A DNA stretch of 64,000 nt from Actinomycetota bacterium (GTDB lineage: Bacteria; Actinomycetota; Geothermincolia; Geothermincolales; RBG-13-55-18): positions 150,836 to 214,835 of the forward strand of contig JBFLWJ010000001.1 in NCBI GenBank assembly GCA_040757835.1, given 5' to 3'. The position numbers were made by a program, and so were the translations under genes. Positions 1 to 8,881 of this stretch are shown piece by piece. The notes beneath the pieces were generated by a model. That model had not been told where the DNA came from and ran no database searches. It saw only the letters and a list, made by a program, of their open reading frames with translations. Each line of letters opens with the position of its first letter. Within the stretch, counting starts at the first letter, position 1.

Positions 1-266
1 ATCCTGCGGGGAAAGGAACGGACGTGGGTTATAGGCAATGGCGACCGGGGCCGGTATAAGTGCTTGCCCGCACCCTACGGGAAAGGCGGAGCGGAGTGCG
101 CGGACCGACAGGTTACGGGGCGAGGCGTGAGTATATGTAATTGGAAACGGGAGTCAGGCCTTCAACCGCTCGCCTGCGGCTCGCGACATAACGCCCGACC
201 CCACCCCGCGGGGAACAGGACGAGCGGAAACGGGAAGACCGTAGTGGGAGGAAACGGGAGAATAAG
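1..266. other. Upstream non-coding stretch with a partial repeat
   Basis: No convincing gene is visible before the NuoE-like start at 267. Bases about 38-95 resemble the minus strand of the repeat at 17937-18005, sharing a GGGGCC-GTATAA core followed by CCGCACCCTACGG and a GGCGG end. This part therefore carries a diverged copy of an intergenic repeat. Short reading frames here show no family features. A promoter for the formate dehydrogenase operon may lie here or upstream of the window, but I cannot point to a convincing -35/-10 pair. Confidence 0.5.
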
Positions 267-788
267 ATGAACGACGCAGCCTGTGAGTGCAGCAAACGCT
301 TCGCGGACCCGGACGACCTGGCCCCCCTGCAGGTCATCCTGGAGAGGTACAGCGGGGAGAAGGGCGCGCTCATCCCCATGCTCCAGGACGCGCAGGAGGC
401 CTACGGCTACCTGGACGAAAAGGTGATGCGGGCCCTGGCCAGGGGGGCGGGATACCAGTTGAGCCAGGTCTATGGCGTGGCAACCTTCTACACCCAGTTC
501 AGGTTGGAGCCCATCGGCGAGCACCTCATCCGCGTCTGTCACGGCACGGCATGCCACGTGGCGGGAGCGGAGCTGATCTCGGAAGAGATCGCCAACCTCC
601 TGGGCATCAAGGACGGCCAGACCACCCCGGACATGAAGTTCACGGTGGAGTCGGTGATGTGCGTGGGGGCCTGTTCCCTGTCGCCCATCATGATCGTGGA
701 CGAGGACACCCACGGCAAGCTGAAGCCGGCCAATATCCGCAGGGTGCTCAAGAAGTACCGGGGCGATGGCGGGGAGGCGGAAGAATGA
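267..788 (+). CDS. NuoE-like [2Fe-2S] subunit of NAD-linked formate dehydrogenase
   Basis: 173 aa, the usual length for the 24-kDa (NuoE/HndA/HylC) family. It has an N-terminal helical part and a thioredoxin-like [2Fe-2S] fold. The four cluster cysteines are visible as C91, C96, C132 and C136 in the contexts CHGTAC and CVGAC. In such complexes the subunit passes electrons between the flavin subunit and the rest of the enzyme. The stop codon overlaps the next start (ATGA at 785-788), so translation is probably coupled. With a NuoF-like protein and a formate dehydrogenase directly downstream, it most likely belongs to a cytoplasmic NAD(P)-dependent formate dehydrogenase and not to complex I. 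The family assignment is firm; the exact complex is inferred. Confidence 0.93.
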   Translation: MNDAACECSKRFADPDDLAPLQVILERYSGEKGALIPMLQDAQEAYGYLDEKVMRALARGAGYQLSQVYGVATFYTQFRLEPIGEHLIRVCHGTACHVAGAELISEEIANLLGIKDGQTTPDMKFTVESVMCVGACSLSPIMIVDEDTHGKLKPANIRRVLKKYRGDGGEAEE

Positions 789-2569
789 GCGCGGGCGGCA
801 AGACCAAGCTGGTGCTGGGCTACGGCACCTGCGGCATCGCCGCCGGGGCCGCGGCGGTCAAGGAAGCCCTGGAAAACGAGCTGGCAACGGGCAAGTACCA
901 GGCCTACCTGGATATCGCGGGATGCATGGGCGTGTGTTTCCGGGAACCCGTGGTGGAGGTGACCACCCCGGAGGGCCTGTCCATCGTCTACGGGGACCTC
1001 ACCGCCAAGCGCGTCCCGCAAATGCTCGAGGCGGTGGCGGGGGGCGAGGTCATAGATGACTGGGTGGTGCAGCGCTCGGACGACGCCGAGGCCGCGGAGG
1101 GCGATTTCCTCTCCAACCAGCACCGCATAGTACTGCGCAATTGCGGCAACATAAACCCCGAGAGCATGGAGGAGTACATAGCCGCCGGCGGATACGAGGC
1201 GGCCCGCAAGGCCTTGACCTCAATGTCCCCGGAGGACACCATCGACGAGGTGGCGAGGTCGGGCATCCGCGGCCGCGGCGGCGCCGGCTTTCCCACCGGC
1301 ACCAAGTGGGGCTTCGCGCGCAAGGCGGCCGGGGACCAGAAGTACCTGGTATGCAACGCCGACGAGGGCGACCCGGGCGCCTTCATGGACCGCAGCGTGC
1401 TCGAGGGCGACCCCCATGCGGTGATCGAGGGCATGATCATCGCCGGATACGCCATCGGGGCCACCCAGGCCTACATCTACTGCCGCGCCGAGTATCCGCT
1501 GGCCCTGAAGCGGCTGGAGATCGCACTGGCAGCCTGCCGCGAGTGGGGGTACCTGGGCAAAGGCATCTTCGGCACCGACTGGGATTTCGACATCAAGATC
1601 AAAAAGGGTGCCGGCGCCTTCGTGTGCGGCGAAGAGACGGCCCTCATTGCCTCCATCGAGGGCAAGCGGGGCATGCCCCGCCCGCGGCCGCCCTTCCCGG
1701 CCAACGAAGGCCTGTGGGGCAAACCCACCAATATCAACAACGTGGAGACCCTGGCGGCCATCCCCTGGATCATCGCCAACGGCGGCGACCGCTACGCCTC
1801 CGTGGGCACTGAGAAGAGCAAGGGGACCAAGGTCTTCTGCCTGGCCGGCAAGGTGCGACGCAGCGGCCTGGCCGAGGTCCCCATGGGCTACACCCTGCGC
1901 CAGGTCATCTTCGACGTCGGGGGGGGCGTGCAGGCGGGAAAAGAGTTCAAGGCGGTGCAGATGGGAGGGCCCTCGGGGGGGTGCCTTCCCGCCAGCCTCC
2001 TGGACACCCTGGTGGACTACGACGCCATCACCGCCACCGGGGCCATCATGGGCTCCGGCGGCATGATCGTGGCCGACTCCTCCACCTGCATGGTGGACCT
2101 GGCCCGCTATTTCCTCTCCTTCACCCAGGAGGAGAGCTGCGGCAAGTGCGTGCCGTGCCGCATCGGGACCAAGCGCATGCTGGAGATACTTACGCGTATC
2201 TGCGGCGGGGAAGGCGAGCCGGATGACCTGGAGCGTCTGAGCACCCTGGCCGCGGACATCAAGGCCGCCAGCCTGTGCGCCCTGGGCGGCACCGCCCCCA
2301 ACCCCGTGCTCACCACCATGAAGTACTTCCGCAACGAGTACGAGGACCATATCTTCAACAAGAAATGCACCGCCGGGGTGTGCCCGGCGCTCATCACACT
2401 GCGCATCCGGGAGGACACCTGCACCGGGTGCGGCGCCTGCGCCAAGATATGCCCGGTGGAGGCGATTGCGGGGGAGAAGAAAGAGCCCCATTCCATAGAT
2501 CCCGATAAATGTATTCGCTGCAAGTTATGCCTCTCCCGCTGCCCGGAAGAGGCCATCTACGCGGAATGA
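785..2569 (+). CDS. NuoF-like flavin/NADH-binding subunit of formate dehydrogenase complex
   Basis: 594 aa; the ATG at 785 overlaps the nuoE-like stop. Domains in order: an N-terminal thioredoxin-like [2Fe-2S] segment (C16, C47, C51), the FMN/NADH fold with GRGGAGFPTGTKW and GAGAFVCGEETAL, an SLBB segment, the NuoF [4Fe-4S] motif ESCGKCVPCR, and a C-terminal ferredoxin domain with two CxxCxxCxxxCP motifs. This layout is that of HndC/HydB/HylB-type subunits of soluble hydrogenases and formate dehydrogenases, some of which bifurcate electrons between NAD and ferredoxin. Expected role: transfer of formate-derived electrons to NAD+ (and perhaps ferredoxin), or the reverse for CO2 reduction. Bifurcation cannot be judged from sequence alone. 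Confidence 0.93.
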   Translation: MSAGGKTKLVLGYGTCGIAAGAAAVKEALENELATGKYQAYLDIAGCMGVCFREPVVEVTTPEGLSIVYGDLTAKRVPQMLEAVAGGEVIDDWVVQRSDDAEAAEGDFLSNQHRIVLRNCGNINPESMEEYIAAGGYEAARKALTSMSPEDTIDEVARSGIRGRGGAGFPTGTKWGFARKAAGDQKYLVCNADEGDPGAFMDRSVLEGDPHAVIEGMIIAGYAIGATQAYIYCRAEYPLALKRLEIALAACREWGYLGKGIFGTDWDFDIKIKKGAGAFVCGEETALIASIEGKRGMPRPRPPFPANEGLWGKPTNINNVETLAAIPWIIANGGDRYASVGTEKSKGTKVFCLAGKVRRSGLAEVPMGYTLRQVIFDVGGGVQAGKEFKAVQMGGPSGGCLPASLLDTLVDYDAITATGAIMGSGGMIVADSSTCMVDLARYFLSFTQEESCGKCVPCRIGTKRMLEILTRICGGEGEPDDLERLSTLAADIKAASLCALGGTAPNPVLTTMKYFRNEYEDHIFNKKCTAGVCPALITLRIREDTCTGCGACAKICPVEAIAGEKKEPHSIDPDKCIRCKLCLSRCPEEAIYAE

Positions 2570-2579
2570 GGTGGCAGGA

Positions 2580-5312
2580 ATGGAACAGGTACACCTGAGC
2601 ATCGACGGCAAGGACATCGTGACCACCTCCGACCGCACCATCCTGGAGGCGGCGAGGGAGAACGGCATACGCATCCCCAGCCTCTGCTACGAGCAGCGCA
2701 TGGAGCCCTACGGGGCGTGCCGCATCTGCCTGGTGGAGGTGGAAGGGGCCAGGGGACTGCTCCCGGCCTGTTATTCAACGGTAACCGACGGTATGGTCGT
2801 GCGTACAGCCACCGAGGAGCTGGTGAGGATACGCAAGACCATCCTCGAGCTGATCCTCTCCGACCACCCCAAGGACTGCATGACCTGCGAGAGCACCGGC
2901 GACTGCGAGCTGCAGGACCTGGCCTACGAGTACGGCGTCAAGGACGCCCGCTTCAAGGGCGAGGAGCACCACTACGAGGTGCTCACGGACAACCCGCTCA
3001 TCGAGCGCGACTACGACAAGTGCATCCTGTGCGGCCGCTGCATCCGCATCTGCCGCGAGGTACAGGGCGTGGGAGTGTACGACTTCGTCAACCGCGGCTT
3101 CGAGGGAGTGCCCGGGATCCCCTACAACGTGGGGATGGAGAAATCGCCCTGCGAGTTCTGCGGCCAGTGCGTGTCCACCTGTCCCACCGGCGCCATAACC
3201 TCCGTTCTCTCCAGGGGCAAGGGACGTTCCTGGCAGGTGCGGAAGGTCAGGACCACCTGCGCCTACTGCGGATGCGGCTGCCAGCTGGACCTGCACGTGC
3301 GCGACGGAGAGATCGTCGAGGTATCATCGCCGGTGATGGTGGGACCGGGCCAGGGAAACCTCTGCGTCAAGGGGCGTTACGGCTATCCCTTCGTCCATCA
3401 CGAGGACCGCCTTACCGTGCCCCTGGTGAGGAAAGACGGGGAGCTCGTCCCCTCCACCTGGGAGGAGGCCCTGGGGGCGGTGGCCAAGCATATCGAAAAG
3501 GCCATGGACGGCAAGGGGCCCGACTCCGTGGCCTTCCTGACCTCGGCCCGCTGCACCAACGAGGAGAACTACCTGCTGCAGAAACTGGCCCGCGCGGTGG
3601 TCGGCACCAACAACGTAGACCACTGCGCCCGGTTATGACACAGCTCCACCGTCGCCGGTCTGGCGACAGCTTTCGGGAGCGGGGCCATGACCAACTCCAT
3701 GGAGGACCTGGAGAAAGCGGGTTGCATCCTGGTGATCGGCTCCAACACCACCGAGGGGCACCCCATCGTCGGCCTGCGCATAAAGAAGGCGGTGATGCAG
3801 AACGGCTGCAGCCTCATCGTGGCCGAGCCGCGCCACATCCGCCTCTGTTACTATGCCGAGCAGTGGATCCAGCAGAGGCCCGGCACCGACGTGGCCCTTC
3901 TCAACGGCATGATGAACGTCATCCTCGCGGAGGGCCTCGCGGACGAAGGATTCATCCGCGAGCGCACCGAGGGTTTCGAGGAGTTCAAGAAGGTGGTGGA
4001 GGAGTACGCGCCGGAGCGGGCCGCTGAGATCTGCGGTGTCGATGCCGAGGACATCCGCCGCGCCGCCCGCACTTTCGCCGGCGCCGACAGCGCAGCCATC
4101 GTCTACGCCATGGGCATCACCCAACACACCACCGGCGTGGACAACGTGCTAAGCCTGGCCAACCTGGCCATGCTCACGGGCAACCTGGGCAAGGAAGGCG
4201 GTGGCGTCAACCCGCTGCGTGGGCAGAACAACGTGCAGGGGGCCTGCGACGTGGGTGGTCTCCCCAACGTCATCACCGGCTACCAGTCCGTCTCCGATGC
4301 CGCGGTCAGGGACAAGTTCGAGGCCGCCTGGGGCGTGGGTTACCTACCCGGCAACCCCGGCCTGACGCTGATGGAGATGATGGACGGCGCCCACAAGGGG
4401 GACATCGATGTCCTGTATATAATGGGGGAGAACCCGGTCATCTCCGACCCCGACGTGGAGCACCTGAAGGAAGCGCTGGAGAAGGTGGACTTCCTGGTGG
4501 TGCAGGATATCTTCCTCACCGAGACCGCCCGCTACGCTGACGTGGTGCTGCCGGCCGCCTCCTTCGCGGAAAAAGAGGGGACCTTCACCAACACCGACCG
4601 CCGCGTGCAGAGGGTGCGCAAGGCGGTGGAACCCCCGGGAGAGGCAAGGGAAGACGCATGGATAATCGCCCAGATCGCCTCCCGGCTGGGTTACGACATG
4701 GGCGACGTCTCGGCTCCGCGGGTGATGGAGGAGATCGCCTCCCTCACCCCGTCATACGCTGGCATCTCCTACGCCAGGCTGGACGAGCTGGGCGAGCTGA
4801 GGTGGCCCTGTCCGGACGCGGGGCACCCCGGGACCCCCATCCTTCATATAGGCAAATTCACCAGGGGCAAAGGCCTCTTCAAGCCCGTGGAGTACAGGCC
4901 GCCGGCGGAGGTGGCCGATGACGAGTTTCCGCTGGTGCTGACCACCGGCAGGCTGCTCACCCACTATCACACCGGGACCATGACCCGACGCGTCAAAGCC
5001 CTGGACGAGCTGGCGCCGCGCAACCAGGTCTGGGTGAACCCCGCCGACGCCGAGAGGCTCGGGATCGTGGAGGGCCAGGAGGTGGCCGTGCAGTCGCGAC
5101 GGGGCGCCATCAAGCTCGAGGCAAAAGTGACAGGAAAGGTGGGGGAGGGCGTGGTCTTCGTCCCCTTCCATTTCGGTGAATCGCCCGCCAATGCCCTGAC
5201 CAATCCCGCCCTGGACCCCGTGGCGAAGATCCCGGAATTCAAGGTGGCGGCGGTGCGTATCCTGACTGGGAAATCCATGTCTGCCCTGGAATACACTACA
5301 AGCACGATGTGA
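2580..5312 (+). CDS. fdhA: Selenocysteine-containing formate dehydrogenase catalytic subunit (UGA at 3636-3638 = Sec353)
   Basis: One gene of 910 residues if the in-frame TGA at 3636-3638 is read as selenocysteine. The start ATG at 2580 follows a GAGG ribosome site (a GTG at 2571 is the alternative). Order: NuoG-like [2Fe-2S] domain (C36, C47, C50, C64), a Cys-rich segment, two ferredoxin [4Fe-4S] motifs (KCILCGRCIRIC, CEFCGQCVSTC), the molybdopterin-oxidoreductase [4Fe-4S] motif CAYCGCGC near 227, then NNVDHCARL-Sec-HSSTVAGL, and a long Mo/W-bis-MGD domain with the MopB C-terminal fold. The Sec context matches E. coli FdhF (CCARV-Sec-HGPSVAGL). Homology runs on without a gap on both sides of the TGA in one frame, so this is recoding and not a broken gene. 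It oxidises formate or reduces CO2. The selA/B/C/D machinery is not in the window. Confidence 0.95.
3636..3671 (+). promoter_or_regulatory. UGA selenocysteine codon with bacterial SECIS hairpin
   Basis: Directly after the TGA (3636-3638) there is a hairpin with a perfect 6-bp upper stem, GTCGCC (3651-3656) with GGCGAC (3662-3667), closed by the loop GGTCT (3657-3661). A lower AGCT/AGCT pairing (3642-3645 with 3668-3671) sits beneath a small internal bulge. Exactly 18 nt separate the TGA from the loop GGT. From what I recall of the E. coli fdhF element, the spacing and the GGUCU loop recognised by SelB are the same. Confidence 0.9.
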
Positions 5313-5346
5313 GTCCGGCAGGCGGCGATCAAATAGGGCTATCTTG

Positions 5347-5375
5347 CTGACCTGCGATTGTTTCGATGGTAGAAT
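5347..5375 (+). promoter_or_regulatory. Probable sigma-70-type promoter upstream of the AMP-ligase-like gene
   Basis: CTGACC (5347-5352) and TAGAAT (5370-5375) are separated by 17 bp, matching the -35 and -10 consensus at 4 and 5 of 6 positions. The start codon lies about 100 bases downstream, so the leader would be long. This is pattern matching only. Confidence 0.4.
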
Positions 5376-5475
5376 AGTAGCGGACTGGGGCGCGGCAGGC
5401 TAATGATCTGATTACCGGCTGGTTCCGGTTCCGTAAAGGGGCCGTAGCGGATCGCGGAAACGGGAGAGATGCTAT

Positions 5476-6987
5476 ATGAATCTATACCAGAATCTCGTGA
5501 GGACGGCGGAGAAGAACCCCGAGGCTACAGCCCTTTTCTTCGGGCATGACACCATATCCTACGGGGAACTCCTCGCCCGCACCAACCGCCTGGCCAACGG
5601 CCTGCGCGGGCTGGGCGTGGAACGGGACTCCAAGGTGGCGATCCTCCTCCGCAACGTACCCGAGTTCGTCATCTCCTACTATGCCATCCTCGCCCTGGGC
5701 GGCACGGTGGTGCCGTTGTGTTACATGTGCCTGGCCGAGGAGGTTGAGAAGATCGTGTGCGATTCTATGGTGGAAACGCTCATCACCAACTTCGAGTTCG
5801 ACGACCTCGTGAAGGACCTGCAGTCGTCCATGTGCTCGCAGATAGGCCGGATCATCGTCAAGGACGCACCCGAACTCGAGGGCGTGATCCAGTACGAGAA
5901 GGTGGTGGAGGGACAGTCCGACAAGCTGGACGCGGCGGACCGCGCCGAGGACGATGTGGCGGCGATTCTCTATGCCCCCACTTCGTCAAAGGTGGTAAGG
6001 GGATGCATGCTCACCCACCGCAACCTTGACTGGAACACGGAGGCCTTCTCCAGGCAGTGCGACCTCGGCAGCGACGACGTGATCATGGCGGTGCTCCCCT
6101 TCTTCGCGGTCTACGGGCAGAGCTGCGTGATGAACACGGCCATCAAGGCTGGAGCGAGCCTGGTCCTGCACGAGTCCTTCATCCCCGGCGAGGTCCTCAA
6201 GGCCTTGCAGCACGAGCAGGTGACGGTCTTCTTCGGGGTACCGACCATGTTCGTATATATCCTCAACCACCCCCTGATCTACCAGTACGACCTGGGTTCG
6301 GTACGGCTGTGGTTTACCGGGGGCGCCCCCTTCCCGCGCGAGGTCATGGACCGCTGGAACAACGAGTTGGGATCGAGGATCTACGAGGGATACGGACTCA
6401 CCGAGGCCGCGCCGCTGGTAGCCATGCAGCCCCTGGACGGGCCATACAAGATCGGCTCCATCGGAGTCCCGCCCGAGGGCGTCGAGCTGAGGGTCATAGA
6501 CGAGGAGGCCAGGGAACTGGCCCACGGCGAAGTGGGGGAGCTGATAGTGCGCGGCCCCAACGTAATGAAGGGCTATTACAACAAGCCGGAGGAGACGGAG
6601 AAGGTCCTGCGCGACGGCTGGCTCCACACCGGCGACATGGTCTATATCGACGAGGACGGCTTCATCTTCATCGTGGGACGCAAGAAGGACCTCATCATCC
6701 GCGGAGGCTTCAATATCTATCCCCGTGAGATCGAGGAGGTCCTCACCTCCCATCCCCTCATCTCCGAGGCGGCGGTGGTGGGTATCCCCAACAAGTACCT
6801 GGGCGAGGAAGTGAAGGCCTACGTGAAACAGAAGCCGGGGTCCAACCTCACCGAGGAGCAGGTGCTGGAGTTCTGCGAGGAGAAACTCCCTTACTACAAG
6901 ACGCCCAAGTTCATCGTCTTTGTCAGGTCCTTCAAGAAGGACCCCTCGGGGCAGATCCTGAAAGACCTCATCGAGGAAGAGGAATAG
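5476..6987 (+). CDS. AMP-binding (acyl-CoA synthetase-like) protein with degenerate catalytic motifs
   Basis: 503 aa, full length for the ANL adenylate-forming superfamily. ATG 5476 follows GGGAGAG. Several core motifs are intact: FTGGAPFP, YEGYGLTEAAP, the GWLHTGDM/GRKKDLIIRGG hinge region and NIYPREIEEVL. The phosphate-binding loop, normally like YTSGTTGKPKG, reads YAPTSSKVVRG (residues 166-176). The C-terminal catalytic lysine of the PxxxxGK motif is glutamine (SGQIL, Q493). No frameshift in the DNA explains either change. Full length and good conservation elsewhere suggest a maintained protein, perhaps a ligase with altered chemistry or a non-catalytic binder. The substrate is unknown. 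It stands apart from the formate dehydrogenase genes and is followed by a dedA gene. Confidence 0.85.
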   Translation: MNLYQNLVRTAEKNPEATALFFGHDTISYGELLARTNRLANGLRGLGVERDSKVAILLRNVPEFVISYYAILALGGTVVPLCYMCLAEEVEKIVCDSMVETLITNFEFDDLVKDLQSSMCSQIGRIIVKDAPELEGVIQYEKVVEGQSDKLDAADRAEDDVAAILYAPTSSKVVRGCMLTHRNLDWNTEAFSRQCDLGSDDVIMAVLPFFAVYGQSCVMNTAIKAGASLVLHESFIPGEVLKALQHEQVTVFFGVPTMFVYILNHPLIYQYDLGSVRLWFTGGAPFPREVMDRWNNELGSRIYEGYGLTEAAPLVAMQPLDGPYKIGSIGVPPEGVELRVIDEEARELAHGEVGELIVRGPNVMKGYYNKPEETEKVLRDGWLHTGDMVYIDEDGFIFIVGRKKDLIIRGGFNIYPREIEEVLTSHPLISEAAVVGIPNKYLGEEVKAYVKQKPGSNLTEEQVLEFCEEKLPYYKTPKFIVFVRSFKKDPSGQILKDLIEEEE

Positions 6988-7008
6988 GGTTACCGGAAGC
7001 ATCGCCCG

Positions 7009-7668
7009 ATGGCTTCCGTGATAGACCGGCTGCTGGACTGGCTCATGCCCCTCTTCTCCAACTGGGGCTATCCCATCGTGTTCGCCGGTGTCTTCCTTGA
7101 GAGCATCTTCCTCACCGGGTGGATAGCCCCCGGCACGACGGTCATCCTCATCGGTGGCTTCTTTGCCTCCCAGGGTGATCTGAACATCTATATGATCTGG
7201 GTGACCAGCGTCGTGGCCGCTCTCCTCGGCGACAACGTGGGCTACTTCATCGGCCGCAGGATGGGCCGCCGGGTGATGGAGCGTTACGGGGAGAAGCCGA
7301 GACCGCCGCGGGGACTGGAGGCCAGCCAGCGGTTCTTCGCCCGGTATGGCGGCGTCACCGTCCTCTTCGGTCGCATGGTCTCGGGCGTCGATGCCTTCAT
7401 ACCGCTCACCGCCGGCACCAGCGGCATGCCGCACTGGAAGTACATGGCCTACGATTTCCCGGGGGTGATGCTGTGGTCGGGCATCTTCTGCGCCCTTGGC
7501 TATTTCTTCGGGGAGCACTGGGAGACCATCGACAAGGTCATCGGATGGCTGGGCTGGGGTTCCCTGGCGGTCATAGCCATGGTCGTAACGGTCTTCATCC
7601 TCTTCAGGCGACGCTCCCGCAAGAGGGAGCAGGCGGGCCGGCGAGACGGAGACGCCCGGTCAACATGA
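7009..7668 (+). CDS. DedA/VTT-family membrane protein
   Basis: 219 aa integral membrane protein. It shows the DedA hallmarks: the N-terminal FLESIFLTGWIAPGTT segment with the conserved Glu, GDNVGYFIGRRMG, and the FGRMVSGVDAFIPLTAG segment with the conserved Arg, then C-terminal hydrophobic helices and a basic tail. DedA proteins act in the cytoplasmic membrane; several move undecaprenyl-phosphate or phospholipids across the bilayer. It starts 21 bp after the AMP-ligase-like gene and is probably cotranscribed with it. Which lipid it handles cannot be told from sequence. Confidence 0.9.
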   Translation: MASVIDRLLDWLMPLFSNWGYPIVFAGVFLESIFLTGWIAPGTTVILIGGFFASQGDLNIYMIWVTSVVAALLGDNVGYFIGRRMGRRVMERYGEKPRPPRGLEASQRFFARYGGVTVLFGRMVSGVDAFIPLTAGTSGMPHWKYMAYDFPGVMLWSGIFCALGYFFGEHWETIDKVIGWLGWGSLAVIAMVVTVFILFRRRSRKREQAGRRDGDARST

Positions 7669-7687
7669 ACGTCCTCGGGGCAGCGAA

Positions 7688-7717
7688 TTTACTTCGCTTC
7701 CGGCCATATGCTAGAAT
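7688..7717 (+). promoter_or_regulatory. Probable promoter of the Mrp/Mbh-type antiporter operon
   Basis: TTTACT (7688-7693) and TAGAAT (7712-7717) are 18 bp apart. The -10 is preceded by TGC, giving an extended -10. It sits in the 111-bp gap before mnhE, the first gene of the antiporter run. Confidence 0.45.
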
Positions 7718-7779
7718 CACGCTAATTCCGGATCATCCAGGCTGTTCGTCAGGGGTAGGCGCAGCCGTTCTCGGGAGAG

Positions 7780-8286
7780 ATGCCATTGGCTGGAGGCTAT
7801 ACGTTCAAGGGTAAGCTCCTGCTCAGCATCATCCTTTTCGCTTTCTGGGTGGTGCTGACCGCGACGGCGGTCCTATACGACCTCGTCCTGGGGGCGGTCT
7901 GCTCGGCCTTCGTGGCCGCCCTTACCGTCGCCCTGCTGGGGAGAGCCCTTGACCCCGACATCACGCCCACGGTACTGCTCCGGCTCCCCTGGTTCATCCT
8001 CAGGCTCATCTGGGAGATAATCAAGGCCAACTACGATGTGGCAAAGATAATAATAGATCCCAGGCTGCCCGTGGACCCCAGGATCGTCGAATACCATACC
8101 TTCCTGCCCGGCGACCTTCCCCGCACGGTCTTCTCCGATTCCATCACCCTCACTCCCGGCACGGTCACCGTGGACCTCGACGAAGACGTGCTCAAAGTCC
8201 ACTGCCTCTGCCCCTATCACGAGGAGGGGTTGTCCGGCCTGGAGGAGATGGTGGCATGGCTGTTCGGGGTGAAAAAAGATGGATAG
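7780..8286 (+). CDS. mnhE: MnhE/MrpE-like antiporter subunit
   Basis: 168 aa with two or three N-terminal membrane helices and a soluble C-terminal part. The LRLIWEIIKANYDVAKIII stretch and the later VTVDLDEDVLKVHCL segment are typical of MrpE/MbhA. In Mrp and Mbh complexes this small subunit belongs to the ion-translocation module. The ATG at 7780 lies only two bases from GGGAG, and a TTG at 7786 has better spacing, so the real start may be six bases downstream. The 3' end overlaps mnhF by 8 bp. Confidence 0.9.
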   Translation: MPLAGGYTFKGKLLLSIILFAFWVVLTATAVLYDLVLGAVCSAFVAALTVALLGRALDPDITPTVLLRLPWFILRLIWEIIKANYDVAKIIIDPRLPVDPRIVEYHTFLPGDLPRTVFSDSITLTPGTVTVDLDEDVLKVHCLCPYHEEGLSGLEEMVAWLFGVKKDG

Positions 8287-8551
8287 CTTCCTCACCGTCA
8301 TCGCCGTTATCCTCAGCCTCAACGCCGTTATCTGCCTCTATCGCGCGGCCATAGGTCCCACCACCCAGGACCGCGTGCTGGGCGTGAACATCGTGGGCAC
8401 CAAGACCCTGGTGGTGGTGGTATTGATCACCTTTATCCAGGCCGAGAGCTTCTTCCTGGACGTGGCCATCGTCTATGCCCTGCTCCTCTTCGTGGTGACC
8501 GTGGCCCTGTCGCGTTACCTGGAGGCGGAAGGGTGGGAGGAGATGAGGTAG
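8279..8551 (+). CDS. mnhF: MnhF/MrpF-like antiporter subunit
   Basis: 90 aa with three predicted transmembrane helices. The segment AIGPTTQDRVLGVNIVGTKT is the MrpF signature, followed by an acidic-ended third helix. It overlaps mnhE and abuts mnhG without a gap (TAG 8549-8551, ATG 8552), as expected for a translationally coupled Mrp/Mbh operon. Length and gene order match MrpF/MbhB. Confidence 0.92.
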   Translation: MDSFLTVIAVILSLNAVICLYRAAIGPTTQDRVLGVNIVGTKTLVVVVLITFIQAESFFLDVAIVYALLLFVVTVALSRYLEAEGWEEMR

Positions 8552-8881
8552 ATGGCCAGGAACATCGTGGCGGCCGCCTTCTGCTGCATCGGCACCTTCT
8601 TCTTCCTGCTGGGGACCACGGGGCTGCTGCGCATGCCGGACATCTTCACCCGTCTGCATCCTTCTACGAAATGCGACACCCTCGGGGCCTGCTCGGTGAT
8701 CATAGGCATGGCCGTGTACGCCGGATGGTCCTGGGACATGTTCAAGCTCGTCCTCATCGCGGCTTTTCTGCTGCTGTCCAGCGCCACCTGCGGCCATGCC
8801 ATCGGGCGTTCCGCCCTCAAGAGAGGCATCGAATACTGGAAGAAAGACGGCGGGGGGGTGGACGATGGGCACGGCGCTTAA
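8552..8881 (+). CDS. mnhG: MnhG/MrpG-like antiporter subunit
   Basis: 109 aa with three hydrophobic helices and the MrpG/MbhC motif GLLRMPDIFTRLHPSTKCDTLG. A short polar tail follows the last helix. Its 3' end overlaps the next start at 8865 by 17 bp. Part of the small-subunit set (E, F, G) of the cation/proton antiporter module. Confidence 0.92.
   Translation: MARNIVAAAFCCIGTFFFLLGTTGLLRMPDIFTRLHPSTKCDTLGACSVIIGMAVYAGWSWDMFKLVLIAAFLLLSSATCGHAIGRSALKRGIEYWKKDGGGVDDGHGA

Noticed and set aside
3636..3687. Reading fdhA as two genes or as a frameshifted pseudogene
   Set aside because: The frame is the same on both sides of the TGA, the Sec context matches FdhF and a SECIS hairpin is present, so recoding explains it.
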